Below, in pieces: positions 31,538 to 40,816 of a stretch of DNA of 64,000 nucleotides. Position 1 is the first letter of the stretch; the number at the start of each line of letters is the position of its first letter. Origin of the DNA: an uncultured Candidatus Saccharibacteria bacterium. Its GTDB lineage: Bacteria; Patescibacteriota; Saccharimonadia; Saccharimonadales; Saccharimonadaceae. A model generated the notes under the pieces. It was not told the DNA's origin. It saw only the letters and a list, made by a program, of their open reading frames with translations, and made no database searches. The position numbers and the translations under genes were made by a program. The DNA lies in NCBI GenBank assembly GCA_937889535.1, contig CALBZW010000018.1, forward strand, positions 1-64,000, read 5' to 3'.

Positions 31538-32695
31538 TTATCTTGTGCGCTGATCGAAGTGGATGTATCTAAAACCGCTAGCAGGAACGTTATTACGGGC
31601 ACCGAAATCGCCCCACTGGCCGCTGGCAGCGCTATAAGCGTTGTTGTACTCGGTAAGGTTGATAGTGCCATTACCATTGACGCTTTCGACCCAGACGACA
31701 TGTCCATAGTATCCAGCTTCGCTATATCCGACGCTAAATGGTGTCGGATTATTGTCGACAACGTAGCCATTGGCCGCGGCGTATCGACCCCAGTCGGAAG
31801 CGTTGCCCCAGTTTGAAATATAGATTCCCCAGAACTCCTGAACCTTCCATGCGGTGTAGCTCACACATTGGCAGACGTATCCGCCAATGACGATGTACAT
31901 TGAGTCATCACCTGGACAATTACCGGCGAAAGGATAAGTATTGTAGCCATTTCCGACAGTACCATTGCCTTGAGTACGGCGCATCTCTGCGCGGATTTCT
32001 TCTTGCATTTTCTCGCGAGCGGCGACGGCGTCACGAGCATAGGCTTCGCTGTCGTTTTGGTATTTTTCTTTGAGGGCGTTTTGTTGATTGCGCTTTGTGG
32101 TTGCTTCATTCGCCATGAATTCGGAAGAGGCGATTAGGTCGTCAACCTTGGCTTTTTGAGCTTCTAGTTCTTCTTTGAGCTCGCGTACGGCTTCAGCGCT
32201 GGCGGCGACTTGTGTCTTGGCGGTGTTTTGGCGTGATTGGCGCTCGGCATAGTCGCCAAGTGAACTACTGCCGGCGAGAAGTAGAATGGCATCAGGTTCA
32301 TCCTCGAAGTGCATATTGACGAGCAACTTGGCTAAGGCTGCCTGCTGAAGCCCGAGTTTTTCTTCATTGGTACTAATCTGGGCGGCGAGATCATTCGCGA
32401 TGGCTTGGTTAGCGGCAATATCGGCTTCAAGGGCAGCGATTTCGGCGTTTAAACGTTCGACTTCTCCTTCGAGAGTTTGCGCACTGGCAGCGGCACTGGC
32501 TGCGGCCTGCTCAGCAGCAGCGGCAGCGTCGGCAGCTTCACGGCAGGCTTGGGTCACGCAGTGGGCATCGTAGGCTTGGACGGCGGATTGGCTCTGCGCG
32601 ATAAAGAAAGCGGCTCCGAGACCGAGGCAAGAAACTACAGCAAGGGCAATAAGTGCGCCACGGAGACCAAAAGTTTTGTGTTTAAAGATAACCAT
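31538..32695 (-). CDS. PcsB-like peptidoglycan hydrolase (coiled coil plus CHAP domain)
   Basis: 385 residues. Membrane anchor or signal segment at about 14-36, a long coiled coil (about 55-245, Ala/Glu-rich heptads) and a C-terminal CHAP amidase/endopeptidase domain with catalytic Cys in GGYVCQCVSYTAWKVQEFWG and His in GYYGHVVWVESVNG. This is the architecture of PcsB and CwlO, whose coiled coil is pulled open by FtsEX. ftsX and ftsE lie just upstream on the same strand, so this is probably the cell-separation hydrolase of the system. Confidence 0.9.
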   Translation of the reverse strand: MVIFKHKTFGLRGALIALAVVSCLGLGAAFFIAQSQSAVQAYDAHCVTQACREAADAAAAAEQAAASAAASAQTLEGEVERLNAEIAALEADIAANQAIANDLAAQISTNEEKLGLQQAALAKLLVNMHFEDEPDAILLLAGSSSLGDYAERQSRQNTAKTQVAASAEAVRELKEELEAQKAKVDDLIASSEFMANEATTKRNQQNALKEKYQNDSEAYARDAVAAREKMQEEIRAEMRRTQGNGTVGNGYNTYPFAGNCPGDDSMYIVIGGYVCQCVSYTAWKVQEFWGIYISNWGNASDWGRYAAANGYVVDNNPTPFSVGYSEAGYYGHVVWVESVNGNGTINLTEYNNAYSAASGQWGDFGARNNVPASGFRYIHFDQRTR

Positions 32696-32739
32696 AATTA
32701 TTATATATCACAACTAAGCATAAAAGTAAACTGCTTGGG

Positions 32740-33768
32740 CTATTTGAGGTACTTTTTGATGGCGAGTCGAGCGGAAATCGTGCCAATAATCATACCGATA
32801 ACTATCATGACAGTGTAAACCGCGATAAGTAGGTTCGATTCTAGTAGCTCGGAGACTGCCGAAACGTCAATCCCGTATCCTGATAAGTTCGGCTCAAGGA
32901 ATCTGAAGCCGACGACGGCGAGTGTAGTAGCGAGTAGGCCAGAGATGACTCCGCTGATTTCGGCTTCAACTAGGAAAGGTCCGCGGATGAATCCGACGTC
33001 AGCGCCGACGAGTTTCATCATATAGATTTCTTCGCGGCGCGAGAAAATTGCCATACGGATCGTGTTGAAGATGACGAGAATTGAAATCACAAGAAATACG
33101 GCTCCGAGGATCAACCCGCCATTTTTGGCGATAGTTGCCCAAGAATTGATGGTTTCAATCTCGGCCTGGTTAACGTTATAGGTTGGTTCTTTTTCACTAT
33201 CAAGGTGATTTTGGAATTCGACGTCGTGTTCGACGAGATAACGGACGCCGTCGAGGTTATTCGGATCGGCAACCTTGACGCGCATGGTGGCTTGCATTGT
33301 ATTAAGCATCAGCTCGTACATAGATTCGTCTTGCAGGGCGGCCATGAGCTCAGAGTTATCGTTATTGTCTTCGATGAAATTGCGATACTCGGTCTCGGAA
33401 TCGGCAATTTCGACATGAGTAACGTTATCTTCGGCTTCCATCTTGGCTGCTAGCTCTTCGAGTATGGCTGGCTCGGTACCTGGAGTAAAGAATACGGTAA
33501 TGTCGATTTTTTGGCGCATTGTATCGGCTGTGGCGCTAAGGATTAGGCTCGCAAAAACCGTGATCATGAGAATAACTAATGTAATGGTCATGACTAGTGT
33601 GGCGGCGATACTAAGCCAGATATTGCGCGTATAACTGGATACGCCATATTTCATCACGCGACCGGCATTGCGCATGCGACTGACGTTGCTATTCTCGACT
33701 AAAGTTTTCAGATGAGCTTTAGTCTCGCGCCGTGAAAGTTTATTTTTGTCATTAGTTTTCGCTGTCAT
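32740..33768 (-). CDS. ftsX: cell division protein FtsX
   Basis: 342 residues. Topology of FtsX: cytoplasmic N-terminus, membrane segment at about 52-80, an extracytoplasmic domain (about 85-205), then three membrane segments (about 213-237, 262-285, 310-335). It passes the ATPase signal of FtsE to the outside hydrolase. GGAGAG ribosome site. It lies 21 nt after ftsE and 44 nt before the CHAP hydrolase gene. Confidence 0.9.
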   Translation of the reverse strand: MTAKTNDKNKLSRRETKAHLKTLVENSNVSRMRNAGRVMKYGVSSYTRNIWLSIAATLVMTITLVILMITVFASLILSATADTMRQKIDITVFFTPGTEPAILEELAAKMEAEDNVTHVEIADSETEYRNFIEDNNDNSELMAALQDESMYELMLNTMQATMRVKVADPNNLDGVRYLVEHDVEFQNHLDSEKEPTYNVNQAEIETINSWATIAKNGGLILGAVFLVISILVIFNTIRMAIFSRREEIYMMKLVGADVGFIRGPFLVEAEISGVISGLLATTLAVVGFRFLEPNLSGYGIDVSAVSELLESNLLIAVYTVMIVIGMIIGTISARLAIKKYLK

Positions 33769-33789
33769 ATTCTCTCCACCCCTATTCTT

Positions 33790-34926
33790 CTAAACTACCC
33801 GTTTGGTTTGCGTACGTGTAACCGGTTTTGATCGGTTGAGTTTGCTCATACTTGGTGCAGGTCGTAACTTTACCGTTTGTCCGAGGCTAAAATCACTGAG
33901 TTTTGGAGCGGCTTTGAGGGGGCGGCTGGCAGCGTACCATTGGTTAGCGGAATCTTGAGCAAGTTTTTTCGCTGGAGCTTTTCTCGCATTAGCCGTGCTG
34001 CTTTTCTTTGTCCCTGTGGCACTAGCCGTACTACTCTTCGGCGCTGCGGCTTTTTCGGCTGCTCTCGTTGCACTTGATGTGGCAGTTTTCGCAACCTTAC
34101 TCCGTCCAGAATGCTGAATTTTGAGCTTGGCTTCTTCGCTAGCATGAGTAACTTTACGCACGATTTCTCGTTTTTCGGAATTTCCCATGAACATGCCCGG
34201 AACGACGAGTGGACGCACCATTTCTTCGACTGGTTCACTGTCGAGTTTGTATACGCCGTGCATCTTCTGATCGTCGACGACTCGTCCAGCTTTTAGCGTT
34301 ACAACGCGTTTACTCAGATTATTCACGATGCTCTCGTCGTGTGTCGTTACGAGCAATGTCGTGCCAAAATCGTTAATTCTCTGTAGGAGCTCAATGATTT
34401 CCTGCCGCGTGAGCTTATCAAGGTTTCCGGTCGGCTCGTCGGCAATGAGGATTTTAGGCTGTCTTGCGACTGACCTAGCGATACTGACGCGCTGTTGTTC
34501 TCCGCCGGATAGGTGTGCGGGAAACTTGTGTGCTTTGTCGCCTAATCCAACTAAATCGAGGATCTTAGGCACGGTTTTCATGATTTCGCGGTTTTTCATG
34601 CCGGCGATTTCGAGCGCGAAGGCAACATTTTCAAAAACCGTTCGCGTGGGCAACAACTTGTAATCTTGGAATACGACTCCGAGGCGTCGTCGGTAGTGCG
34701 GAATATGGCGTTTTTTAACGTAATCAAGATCGATTCCGCCGACGATGATTTTGCCAGAGTCAGGTTGTTCTTCTTTTGTGATCATTTTGATCAAGGTAGA
34801 TTTGCCTGCGCCAGATTTTCCGACCAAAAAGACGAACTCATGCGGTTCGATATGTAGCGACACATTATCGAGCGCTGGTTCTTCGTCGCCGGGATAGGTC
34901 TTCGTGATACGATCAAGCAATATCAT
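33790..34926 (-). CDS. ftsE: cell division ATPase FtsE with long basic C-terminal tail
   Basis: 378 residues. The first 225 are a normal FtsE: Walker A GKSGAGKST at about 35-43, signature LSGGEQQRVSIARS at about 138, Walker B ILIADEPTGNLD at about 160. The remaining 150 residues are unusual: a linker (EEMVRPLVVPGMFMGNSEKREIV) and then a low-complexity Ala/Lys/Ser/Thr tail ending KPVTRTQTKRVV. Standard FtsE ends near residue 225-230. The tail could bind nucleic acid, a division partner or acidic lipid; this is inference. Confidence 0.9.
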   Translation of the reverse strand: MILLDRITKTYPGDEEPALDNVSLHIEPHEFVFLVGKSGAGKSTLIKMITKEEQPDSGKIIVGGIDLDYVKKRHIPHYRRRLGVVFQDYKLLPTRTVFENVAFALEIAGMKNREIMKTVPKILDLVGLGDKAHKFPAHLSGGEQQRVSIARSVARQPKILIADEPTGNLDKLTRQEIIELLQRINDFGTTLLVTTHDESIVNNLSKRVVTLKAGRVVDDQKMHGVYKLDSEPVEEMVRPLVVPGMFMGNSEKREIVRKVTHASEEAKLKIQHSGRSKVAKTATSSATRAAEKAAAPKSSTASATGTKKSSTANARKAPAKKLAQDSANQWYAASRPLKAAPKLSDFSLGQTVKLRPAPSMSKLNRSKPVTRTQTKRVV

Positions 34927-34963
34927 ATCCTTATAATACCATAAGTATAATGTGATGTGAAGT

Positions 34964-36037
34964 TTACATTTCTAAAAATGCATCAATGAATCCGTCGATG
35001 TTGCCATCTAGCACTGCGTCGGGATCTTTGCTTTCGTGCTTGGTTCGCGTGTCTTTTACGAGTTTGTATGGCTGCAAAACGTAATTGCGAATTTGTTGAC
35101 CCCACTTGGCAGATTCTCCGGCGCGTAGTTTACCGATACTTTCGGCGTGTTGCTCCTGCTGCATCTGTACGAGTTTACCGCGCAAGATTTCCATGGCTTT
35201 TTCTTTATTCTGGAGTTGTGAACGTTCGTTTTGAATTGCAACGACGGTATTGGTTGGTAAATGCGTAATCCGAACGGCGGAATTAGTCGTGTTGACGCTT
35301 TGGCCGCCATGACCACCAGAGTGGTAGACGTCGATTCGTAAATCTTTGTCGTTGATTTCGACATCAGCATTACCATCAATGACTGGCAGCACTTCTGCCA
35401 GCGCAAAGCTAGTCTGGCGCAGGTTGTCGGCGTTAAAGGGGCTGAGCCGGACGAGGCGATGAACGCCGTGCTCACTCTTCAGTAATCCGTAAACGTTTGT
35501 GCCGTTAATTTCATAAACTGCAGTTTTAATCCCAGCTTCTTCGCCGGTCGTGCGTTCAAGGCAATTCGTCTTAAAGCCTCGCTCATCACACCACCTGAGA
35601 TACATGCGTTCAAGCATGCCGGCCCAATCCATAGCTTCAGTACCGCCAACGCCAGCTGTGATACGCAAAATTGCATTATTATGGTCGTATTTTCCGGTAA
35701 ACCTGAGGGATTTTTTAAGTTCGGTAAGTTGGTCTTGTAATATCTCGATTTGCTCCTTAACTTCTTCTTCGAGCCCACTATCGGCTAATTGTAATAATTC
35801 ATCAAGATCGTTTAGCTGGGTTCGTAATAATTTCCACGGTTCAACCTCGTTACTTAGATGTGCAAGCTTCTCATTGACTTGTCTAGCGTTTTCGGGGTCA
35901 AGCCAAAGCTCAGGTTCCGCAACTTGTTGTTCAAGCGTAGCGGCTTGTTCTATTTTTTGGTCGAGATTGAGTTTTTGCCAAGCCTTGTCGAGTTCACTGC
36001 GTAATTGTTCTAACTGTTTTTGATTGGTTTCGGCCAT
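34964..36037 (-). CDS. prfB: peptide chain release factor 2
   Basis: 357 residues. Releases peptides at UAA and UGA. The codon-recognition motif SPF (RLSPFNADN) and the catalytic GGQ loop (HSGGHGGQSVNTTNSAVR) are present. The frame is continuous; the usual autoregulatory +1 frameshift is absent. Its presence is consistent with UGA being a normal stop here, unlike in Gracilibacteria and Absconditabacteria. It starts 5 nt after the M16 peptidase gene. Confidence 0.93.
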   Translation of the reverse strand: MAETNQKQLEQLRSELDKAWQKLNLDQKIEQAATLEQQVAEPELWLDPENARQVNEKLAHLSNEVEPWKLLRTQLNDLDELLQLADSGLEEEVKEQIEILQDQLTELKKSLRFTGKYDHNNAILRITAGVGGTEAMDWAGMLERMYLRWCDERGFKTNCLERTTGEEAGIKTAVYEINGTNVYGLLKSEHGVHRLVRLSPFNADNLRQTSFALAEVLPVIDGNADVEINDKDLRIDVYHSGGHGGQSVNTTNSAVRITHLPTNTVVAIQNERSQLQNKEKAMEILRGKLVQMQQEQHAESIGKLRAGESAKWGQQIRNYVLQPYKLVKDTRTKHESKDPDAVLDGNIDGFIDAFLEM

Positions 36038-36042
36038 TTTTT

Positions 36043-37308
36043 CTATGCTCCTGGTTGCGTTTCGCTAAATTTGAGGCGTTCATCTAGCTCGTTAACTAGA
36101 GCTTTTTCAACGGAGCTAACGGTGGCGAGACCATGAATATTGCTTTCAATAAAATCTTGGGCTAGTCTGACAATAGTTTCTTTATTAATCCCGCGGATTA
36201 GCCCTGGGGTGCGATCGTAACGTTCAAGTGTGCCATTTGTGAAATAACCGTCGGCGTAGTAGTCGGAAATTTGATTGACGGTCTGCGCGCCCATTTGATA
36301 GCGCCCGGTAGCATAGGATTTTGCTGCTTCGATATCCTCATCTTTAATCTCACCTTTGAGAACTTTGGCAATTTCCTTGCGGATTAAGTCGAATAATTTT
36401 TCGGCGCTTTCGGCATTGACTTCGCCGTCGAAATCCCAAGAAGCATTATGCCAGGTATTATTAATGTCGCTACCCATACCATAAACCAAGCCGTTTTTGC
36501 GAGCCTGCCCAAGGATTCGGCTACTCATGGTGCCGGTTAAAATATGATTAAGACAGTTCATAGCATAAACTTCGGGCGGCGTAAGTTTGCGCGGCACGAC
36601 CCACGAGAAGGCAAAAGTGATATTACTGGCATCTTTGCGACGAATGAGTACAGGATTGGAATCGTGTAGTTCGTCATATGGAATTTCAAACCTTTCGCCA
36701 GGTTTTAGTTCCCAGTTATTCAGCATTCTGGTAATTTGACGTTTACGGTGCCTAAGGTTACCGGCGATAATGAAACGCATATTGTGTGCAGTGTGAGTGC
36801 GCCGGTAATGCTCACGAATGTCTTTGAGTTCAATATTTGGGATAGTTTTGATGCGTTCCTGTAAGCTTGGGACATCTTCGCCGAGCATTTGTTGCAGTTT
36901 TGGCCAGAGCAGGCGGCAATATTCGTTCATATAACCAGTTAGCTCGGCTTTGACGTTGCCCTTTTCGCTTTGCAGCTCCTCATCGTTGAACTTAGGACTA
37001 GTAATAGCAATTCTCTGTAGCTCCATGATACGATCCCACTCGAAATCCGCACACTCACTTTCGTAACAAACGGAAAAGTCAGACGTCCAGGCGTTGTGGT
37101 AAGCGCCATTTTTAGTAAAGTCGGATTCAAAGGCTTGTTCGCTACTATACTTCGCGTTGGCGCCGAAAGCTAGATGCTCGACGACGTGAGCGATTTCGTA
37201 GACCTCTGGTCTTTTGGCGTAGCGCATACCGGCACGAAACTGGATTTTCGTGTTCATTACGCTGGCGTCAGGAACGTCGATAAGTAAGCCTTTCGCGCCG
37301 GAGGCCAA
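36043..37308 (-). CDS. M16-family (insulinase-like) metallopeptidase
   Basis: 421 residues with the inverted zinc site HVVEH at about residue 42 and the third ligand Glu in ELQSEKGNVKAEL at about residue 115. Two M16 lobes are present, as in a single-chain half-enzyme of the processing peptidase type. The only standard start is a TTG at 37308. In-frame sequence upstream (IKHSAEEIVLASGAKG) looks like part of the family, so the true start may be a rare codon nearer the secA stop. Confidence 0.83.
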   Translation of the reverse strand: MASGAKGLLIDVPDASVMNTKIQFRAGMRYAKRPEVYEIAHVVEHLAFGANAKYSSEQAFESDFTKNGAYHNAWTSDFSVCYESECADFEWDRIMELQRIAITSPKFNDEELQSEKGNVKAELTGYMNEYCRLLWPKLQQMLGEDVPSLQERIKTIPNIELKDIREHYRRTHTAHNMRFIIAGNLRHRKRQITRMLNNWELKPGERFEIPYDELHDSNPVLIRRKDASNITFAFSWVVPRKLTPPEVYAMNCLNHILTGTMSSRILGQARKNGLVYGMGSDINNTWHNASWDFDGEVNAESAEKLFDLIRKEIAKVLKGEIKDEDIEAAKSYATGRYQMGAQTVNQISDYYADGYFTNGTLERYDRTPGLIRGINKETIVRLAQDFIESNIHGLATVSSVEKALVNELDERLKFSETQPGA

Positions 37309-37331
37309 GACAATCTCTTCGGCGGAGTGTT

Positions 37332-40103
37332 TTATCGCTGTTTCCCTTTCTTTTTGTTCTGACGTTGTTTTTTCTTGTCTTTGCGCGCTACGTTACGTTG
37401 CTGATTATAATTACGGTTGTTGCCGCGTTGCTCGTCGTCTCCGTTCTCGCTGAATTCTTTGTCAAGTTTTTTCTCACCAGCGGAAATTTCATTGACACCC
37501 TTTTCAGTCATACCCTCAGCCATCTTAGTAAGTTCGGTGTCGTATTCTTCGCCGTCAGTGACGCCTTCGGCGATGGCTTCTTGCTTAGTAATGCTGAGGA
37601 GGATCTTTAGCACTTCTTCGCGCAGGGCTTTTTCGAGGCCATCAAATAACTTTTGCGATTCGCTGCGGTATTCAACGAGCGGGTCTCTTTGGCCGATACT
37701 ACGCCAATGAATTCCTTCGCGGAGATGCTGCATATTTTCGAGATGTTGCATCCAGAGGGTATCAAGTACTTTTAGATAGACTTCGCGTTCGATTTTGCGC
37801 ATGACTTCTGGGCTAAACTCAGCTTCTTTGGCCTGGTATTGTTTTTCAATCTCTTCAAGGGCGGCTTTGGCGCGGTCATTTTCTTTGCGCATGTTGCCGA
37901 TTTTATCGACTGTTTCTTCATTGACATCGAATACGCTGCGGAAATCTTTACTAAAATTCTTGTTCACGCGTGCACTGTCTCTAGTTAAATCTTCGGTGGC
38001 GACTTTCATTAGGCGTTTAATTTCGTCGTGGATGTTTTCGCCATCGAGAATCTTGCGTCGCATACTGTAAACGACTTTGCGGTGACGGTTAATCACATTA
38101 TCGTATTGGACAACGTTTTTGCGTGAGTCGAAGTTAAAACCTTCAATACGTTTCTGGGCGGCTTCAAGAGTCTTTGAGACGCTCTTGTTTTGAATTGGCG
38201 TATCTTCATCGACCCCTAATCGCTGCATTAGCATTGCAATACGGTCACCTTGGAAGATGCGCATCAAATCGTCTTCGCAGCTAACGAAGAATTGTGTAGT
38301 ACCAGGATCGCCTTGACGACCACCACGGCCACGGAGCTGGTTATCGACGCGCCTTGAGTCGTGTCTTTCCGACCCGATGACTACTAACCCGCCAAGTTCC
38401 TTCACGCCTTCGCCGAGTTTAATATCGGTACCGCGACCAGCTAGATTCGTCGCGAGAGTGACAGCGCCTTTTTCGCCAGCTTTAGCAACGATGGCGGCCT
38501 CCCTCTCATTATTCTTGGCGTTCAACAATTCGTATTTAATTCCCTGTCCATCAAGATATTTTGCGATCTTCTCGTTATTCGCAATGCTACCTGAGCCAAC
38601 AAGGACTGGTTGACCTCGGTCGTGATATTTTTTTATCTCGGCGGCAATAGCTTTTAGTTTGCCAGCCTCAGTACGATAAATCAAATCGTCTTTGTCGACA
38701 CGTTGAATTGGCTTATTAGGTGGAATCTGGATGACGTCGAGGGCGTAGATCTGTTGAAACTCTTCGGCTTCAGTGAAAGCCGTACCAGTCATGCCGGAGA
38801 GCTTATTATATAATCTGAAGAAGTTTTGGAAGCTAATCGTCGCGAGCGTCATACTTTCTTGTTTGACGGCGACGCCTTCCTTGGCCTCGATTGCTTGATG
38901 CAACCCCTCATTATACCTGCGGCCTTGCATTAATCTGCCGGTGTGTTCGTCAACGATTACGACATCGCCACTATTTGTTACGACGTAATCCTTGTCGCGC
39001 TTAAACACTACCTGGGCGCGCAGAGCCTGTTCGAGATGGTAAACCAGTCGTGTATGCTTCGTACTATATAAATTCTTTACACCAAGTAGCTCTTGAATTT
39101 TTTCAACGCCTTTATCGGTCAAAGTTACGCTGCGGCGTTTTTCGTCGAAAACATAGTCTTCGTCGGTTAACTGCGCCACAACCTTAGCAAATTGGTAATA
39201 CGAATCGGGGTTGTCGCCAGCTGGAGCAGAAATAATTAATGGCGTCCTAGCTTCATCAATCAAAATCGAGTCCACCTCATCAACAATAGCGTAATTTAGC
39301 CCGCGTTGCCTCAAATATTGAGGCTCGCTAACCATGTTATCGCGTAGATAATCGAAACCAAATTCGTTGTTCGTGCCGTAAGTTACGTCTGCGGCATAGG
39401 CTTCCTTGCGAGTAGCCGGTTTCAAATGACGGAAACGCTCGTCTTCGTGTTCTTCGTTCTCGTATTCAGGATCATATACGAAGCTAGCCTGGTTGATAAT
39501 TACGCCAACGCTTAGCCCAAGGAAGTGATATACAGGAGCGTTCCATCCGGCATCGCGTTGGGCGAGGTAGTCGTTTACTGTTACGATGTGTACGCCCTTC
39601 CCGGTTAAACCGTTCAAATAAGCTGGTAGCATAGCCACTAAGGTTTTACCCTCGCCGGTTTTCATCTCAGCGACACAGCCTTCATGCAGCACCATGCCGC
39701 CAATTAGCTGAACATCGTACGGTCGCATACCAAGAATACGCTTGCTGGCTTCGCGCGCAACAGCAAAAGCGTCAACTAGAATCGCATCGAGTTCCTTTTG
39801 GTCTCCCGTTTTTAACCTGCTTTTTAATATATCGGTCTGCCCTTTGAGCTCATCATCGCTCATCGCCTCATATTTTGGTTCGAGTGCGCCGATTTGCTGA
39901 GTCTTTTTGTACATGCGCTTTAAGACTTTTTTCTGTGCATCACCAAAGACGCTCTGCAAAATACGAGTCAGCAAAGTCTTGTCGGCAAGTTTATCTGTCG
40001 GCTTCTTCTCTTTTGTTTGCTTCTTTTTCGGGGTATGCGGCTTAGCTTGAGCTACTTTTTGCGATTTCGCGTCAACATCGGCCGAACTAGGTTTATTCAC
40101 CAT
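37332..40103 (-). CDS. secA: preprotein translocase ATPase SecA
   Basis: 923 residues; motor of the Sec export pathway. Walker A EMKTGEGKTLVAMLPAYLN at about residue 126, DEAD-type box VDEVDSILIDEARTPLIIS at about 232, GSGSIANNEKIA and ATNLAGRGTDIKLGEG in the second motor domain, and RGRGGRQGDPG. There is an N-terminal basic extension (first ~45 residues) and a basic, Asn/Gln/Lys-rich C-terminus that lacks the Cys-rich zinc SEC-C motif. Two TATAAT boxes lie upstream. Confidence 0.95.
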   Translation of the reverse strand: MVNKPSSADVDAKSQKVAQAKPHTPKKKQTKEKKPTDKLADKTLLTRILQSVFGDAQKKVLKRMYKKTQQIGALEPKYEAMSDDELKGQTDILKSRLKTGDQKELDAILVDAFAVAREASKRILGMRPYDVQLIGGMVLHEGCVAEMKTGEGKTLVAMLPAYLNGLTGKGVHIVTVNDYLAQRDAGWNAPVYHFLGLSVGVIINQASFVYDPEYENEEHEDERFRHLKPATRKEAYAADVTYGTNNEFGFDYLRDNMVSEPQYLRQRGLNYAIVDEVDSILIDEARTPLIISAPAGDNPDSYYQFAKVVAQLTDEDYVFDEKRRSVTLTDKGVEKIQELLGVKNLYSTKHTRLVYHLEQALRAQVVFKRDKDYVVTNSGDVVIVDEHTGRLMQGRRYNEGLHQAIEAKEGVAVKQESMTLATISFQNFFRLYNKLSGMTGTAFTEAEEFQQIYALDVIQIPPNKPIQRVDKDDLIYRTEAGKLKAIAAEIKKYHDRGQPVLVGSGSIANNEKIAKYLDGQGIKYELLNAKNNEREAAIVAKAGEKGAVTLATNLAGRGTDIKLGEGVKELGGLVVIGSERHDSRRVDNQLRGRGGRQGDPGTTQFFVSCEDDLMRIFQGDRIAMLMQRLGVDEDTPIQNKSVSKTLEAAQKRIEGFNFDSRKNVVQYDNVINRHRKVVYSMRRKILDGENIHDEIKRLMKVATEDLTRDSARVNKNFSKDFRSVFDVNEETVDKIGNMRKENDRAKAALEEIEKQYQAKEAEFSPEVMRKIEREVYLKVLDTLWMQHLENMQHLREGIHWRSIGQRDPLVEYRSESQKLFDGLEKALREEVLKILLSITKQEAIAEGVTDGEEYDTELTKMAEGMTEKGVNEISAGEKKLDKEFSENGDDEQRGNNRNYNQQRNVARKDKKKQRQNKKKGKQR

Positions 40104-40142
40104 TGGTCAAATCTCCACAAATTATACCCCCATTATAGCATA

Positions 40143-40505
40143 TTAGCTTCTCTTAATAAACAGGTTCTTCAGACCTTTTTTAGAGAGGTGTGGAGTAGCT
40201 TCGAGTTTGAAGCGGCGAATTTGCCCCTTGAGCTTAGCTTCGATAATATCGATGCCGGCGAAGACATTGGAGCATTCGTCTTTTGCGGTGATGACTTTTC
40301 CGCCAGGAATTTCCATGGCGACGGAAATCTCATATTTGTTGTTGTGCGCGCGGTCGACTTCGGCGATGACGACTTTGGCGACGACATCTTTTTTGCTGCC
40401 GCGTGGGAGATAGCGGTCGAGCTTGCCGATACGTTTAATCGCATATTTACGAAAACTATCGGAAATTTTATAATTACTTCCGCTGAGGTCGATTTTGTCT
40501 ATCAC
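40143..40505 (-). CDS. ribosome hibernation factor HPF/RaiA family
   Basis: 120 residues starting with GTG at 40505. Core DLSGSNYKISDSFRKYAIKRIGKLDRYLPRG and the conserved AKVVIAEVDRAHNNKYEISVAMEIPGGKVITAKDE strands match the S30AE/RaiA domain. It is the short type without the C-terminal dimerisation domain. Expected to block the mRNA and tRNA sites on idle ribosomes. Confidence 0.87.
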   Translation of the reverse strand: MIDKIDLSGSNYKISDSFRKYAIKRIGKLDRYLPRGSKKDVVAKVVIAEVDRAHNNKYEISVAMEIPGGKVITAKDECSNVFAGIDIIEAKLKGQIRRFKLEATPHLSKKGLKNLFIKRS

Positions 40506-40517
40506 ACCCTACTCCTT

Positions 40518-40814
40518 TTATAAACCTAGATTACCTAAATTACCCATAAGGGGCTTCATTTTATCAGTGGCAATTTCTTGTGCTTTGGCGTAGCCATCAC
40601 GCATGCAGTCTTCGATCCAATGTTCAAGTTCGGAGATGTCATCGAGGTTGATTTTATCAGGGTCGATTTTGACGTTCTTGATTTTTAGTTCGCCCGTAAT
40701 CTGTACGGTTACAGCGCCATCGCCAGCTTCAACTTCGACAATTTCATTTTTGAGGGATTTTTGCGCCTTTCGTAGCTGATTGAGGACTTTCATCTGATCC
40801 ATAGTTGCGCCCAT
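40518..40814 (-). CDS. nucleoid-associated protein YbaB/EbfC
   Basis: 98 residues: an N-terminal helix (MDQMKVLNQLRKAQKSLKNEI) followed by VEAGDGAVTVQITGELKIKNVKIDPD, the YbaB beta-sheet, and a long C-terminal helix. Binds DNA as a dimer. In many bacteria ybaB, dnaX and recR are neighbours; here dnaX lies 3 genes away and recR about 14 kb away. Confidence 0.85.
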   Translation of the reverse strand: MGATMDQMKVLNQLRKAQKSLKNEIVEVEAGDGAVTVQITGELKIKNVKIDPDKINLDDISELEHWIEDCMRDGYAKAQEIATDKMKPLMGNLGNLGL

Positions 40815-40816
40815 AA

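Noticed and set aside
34964..36037. Programmed frameshift in prfB
   Set aside because: The reading frame is continuous from the N-terminus through the GGQ motif with no internal stop.
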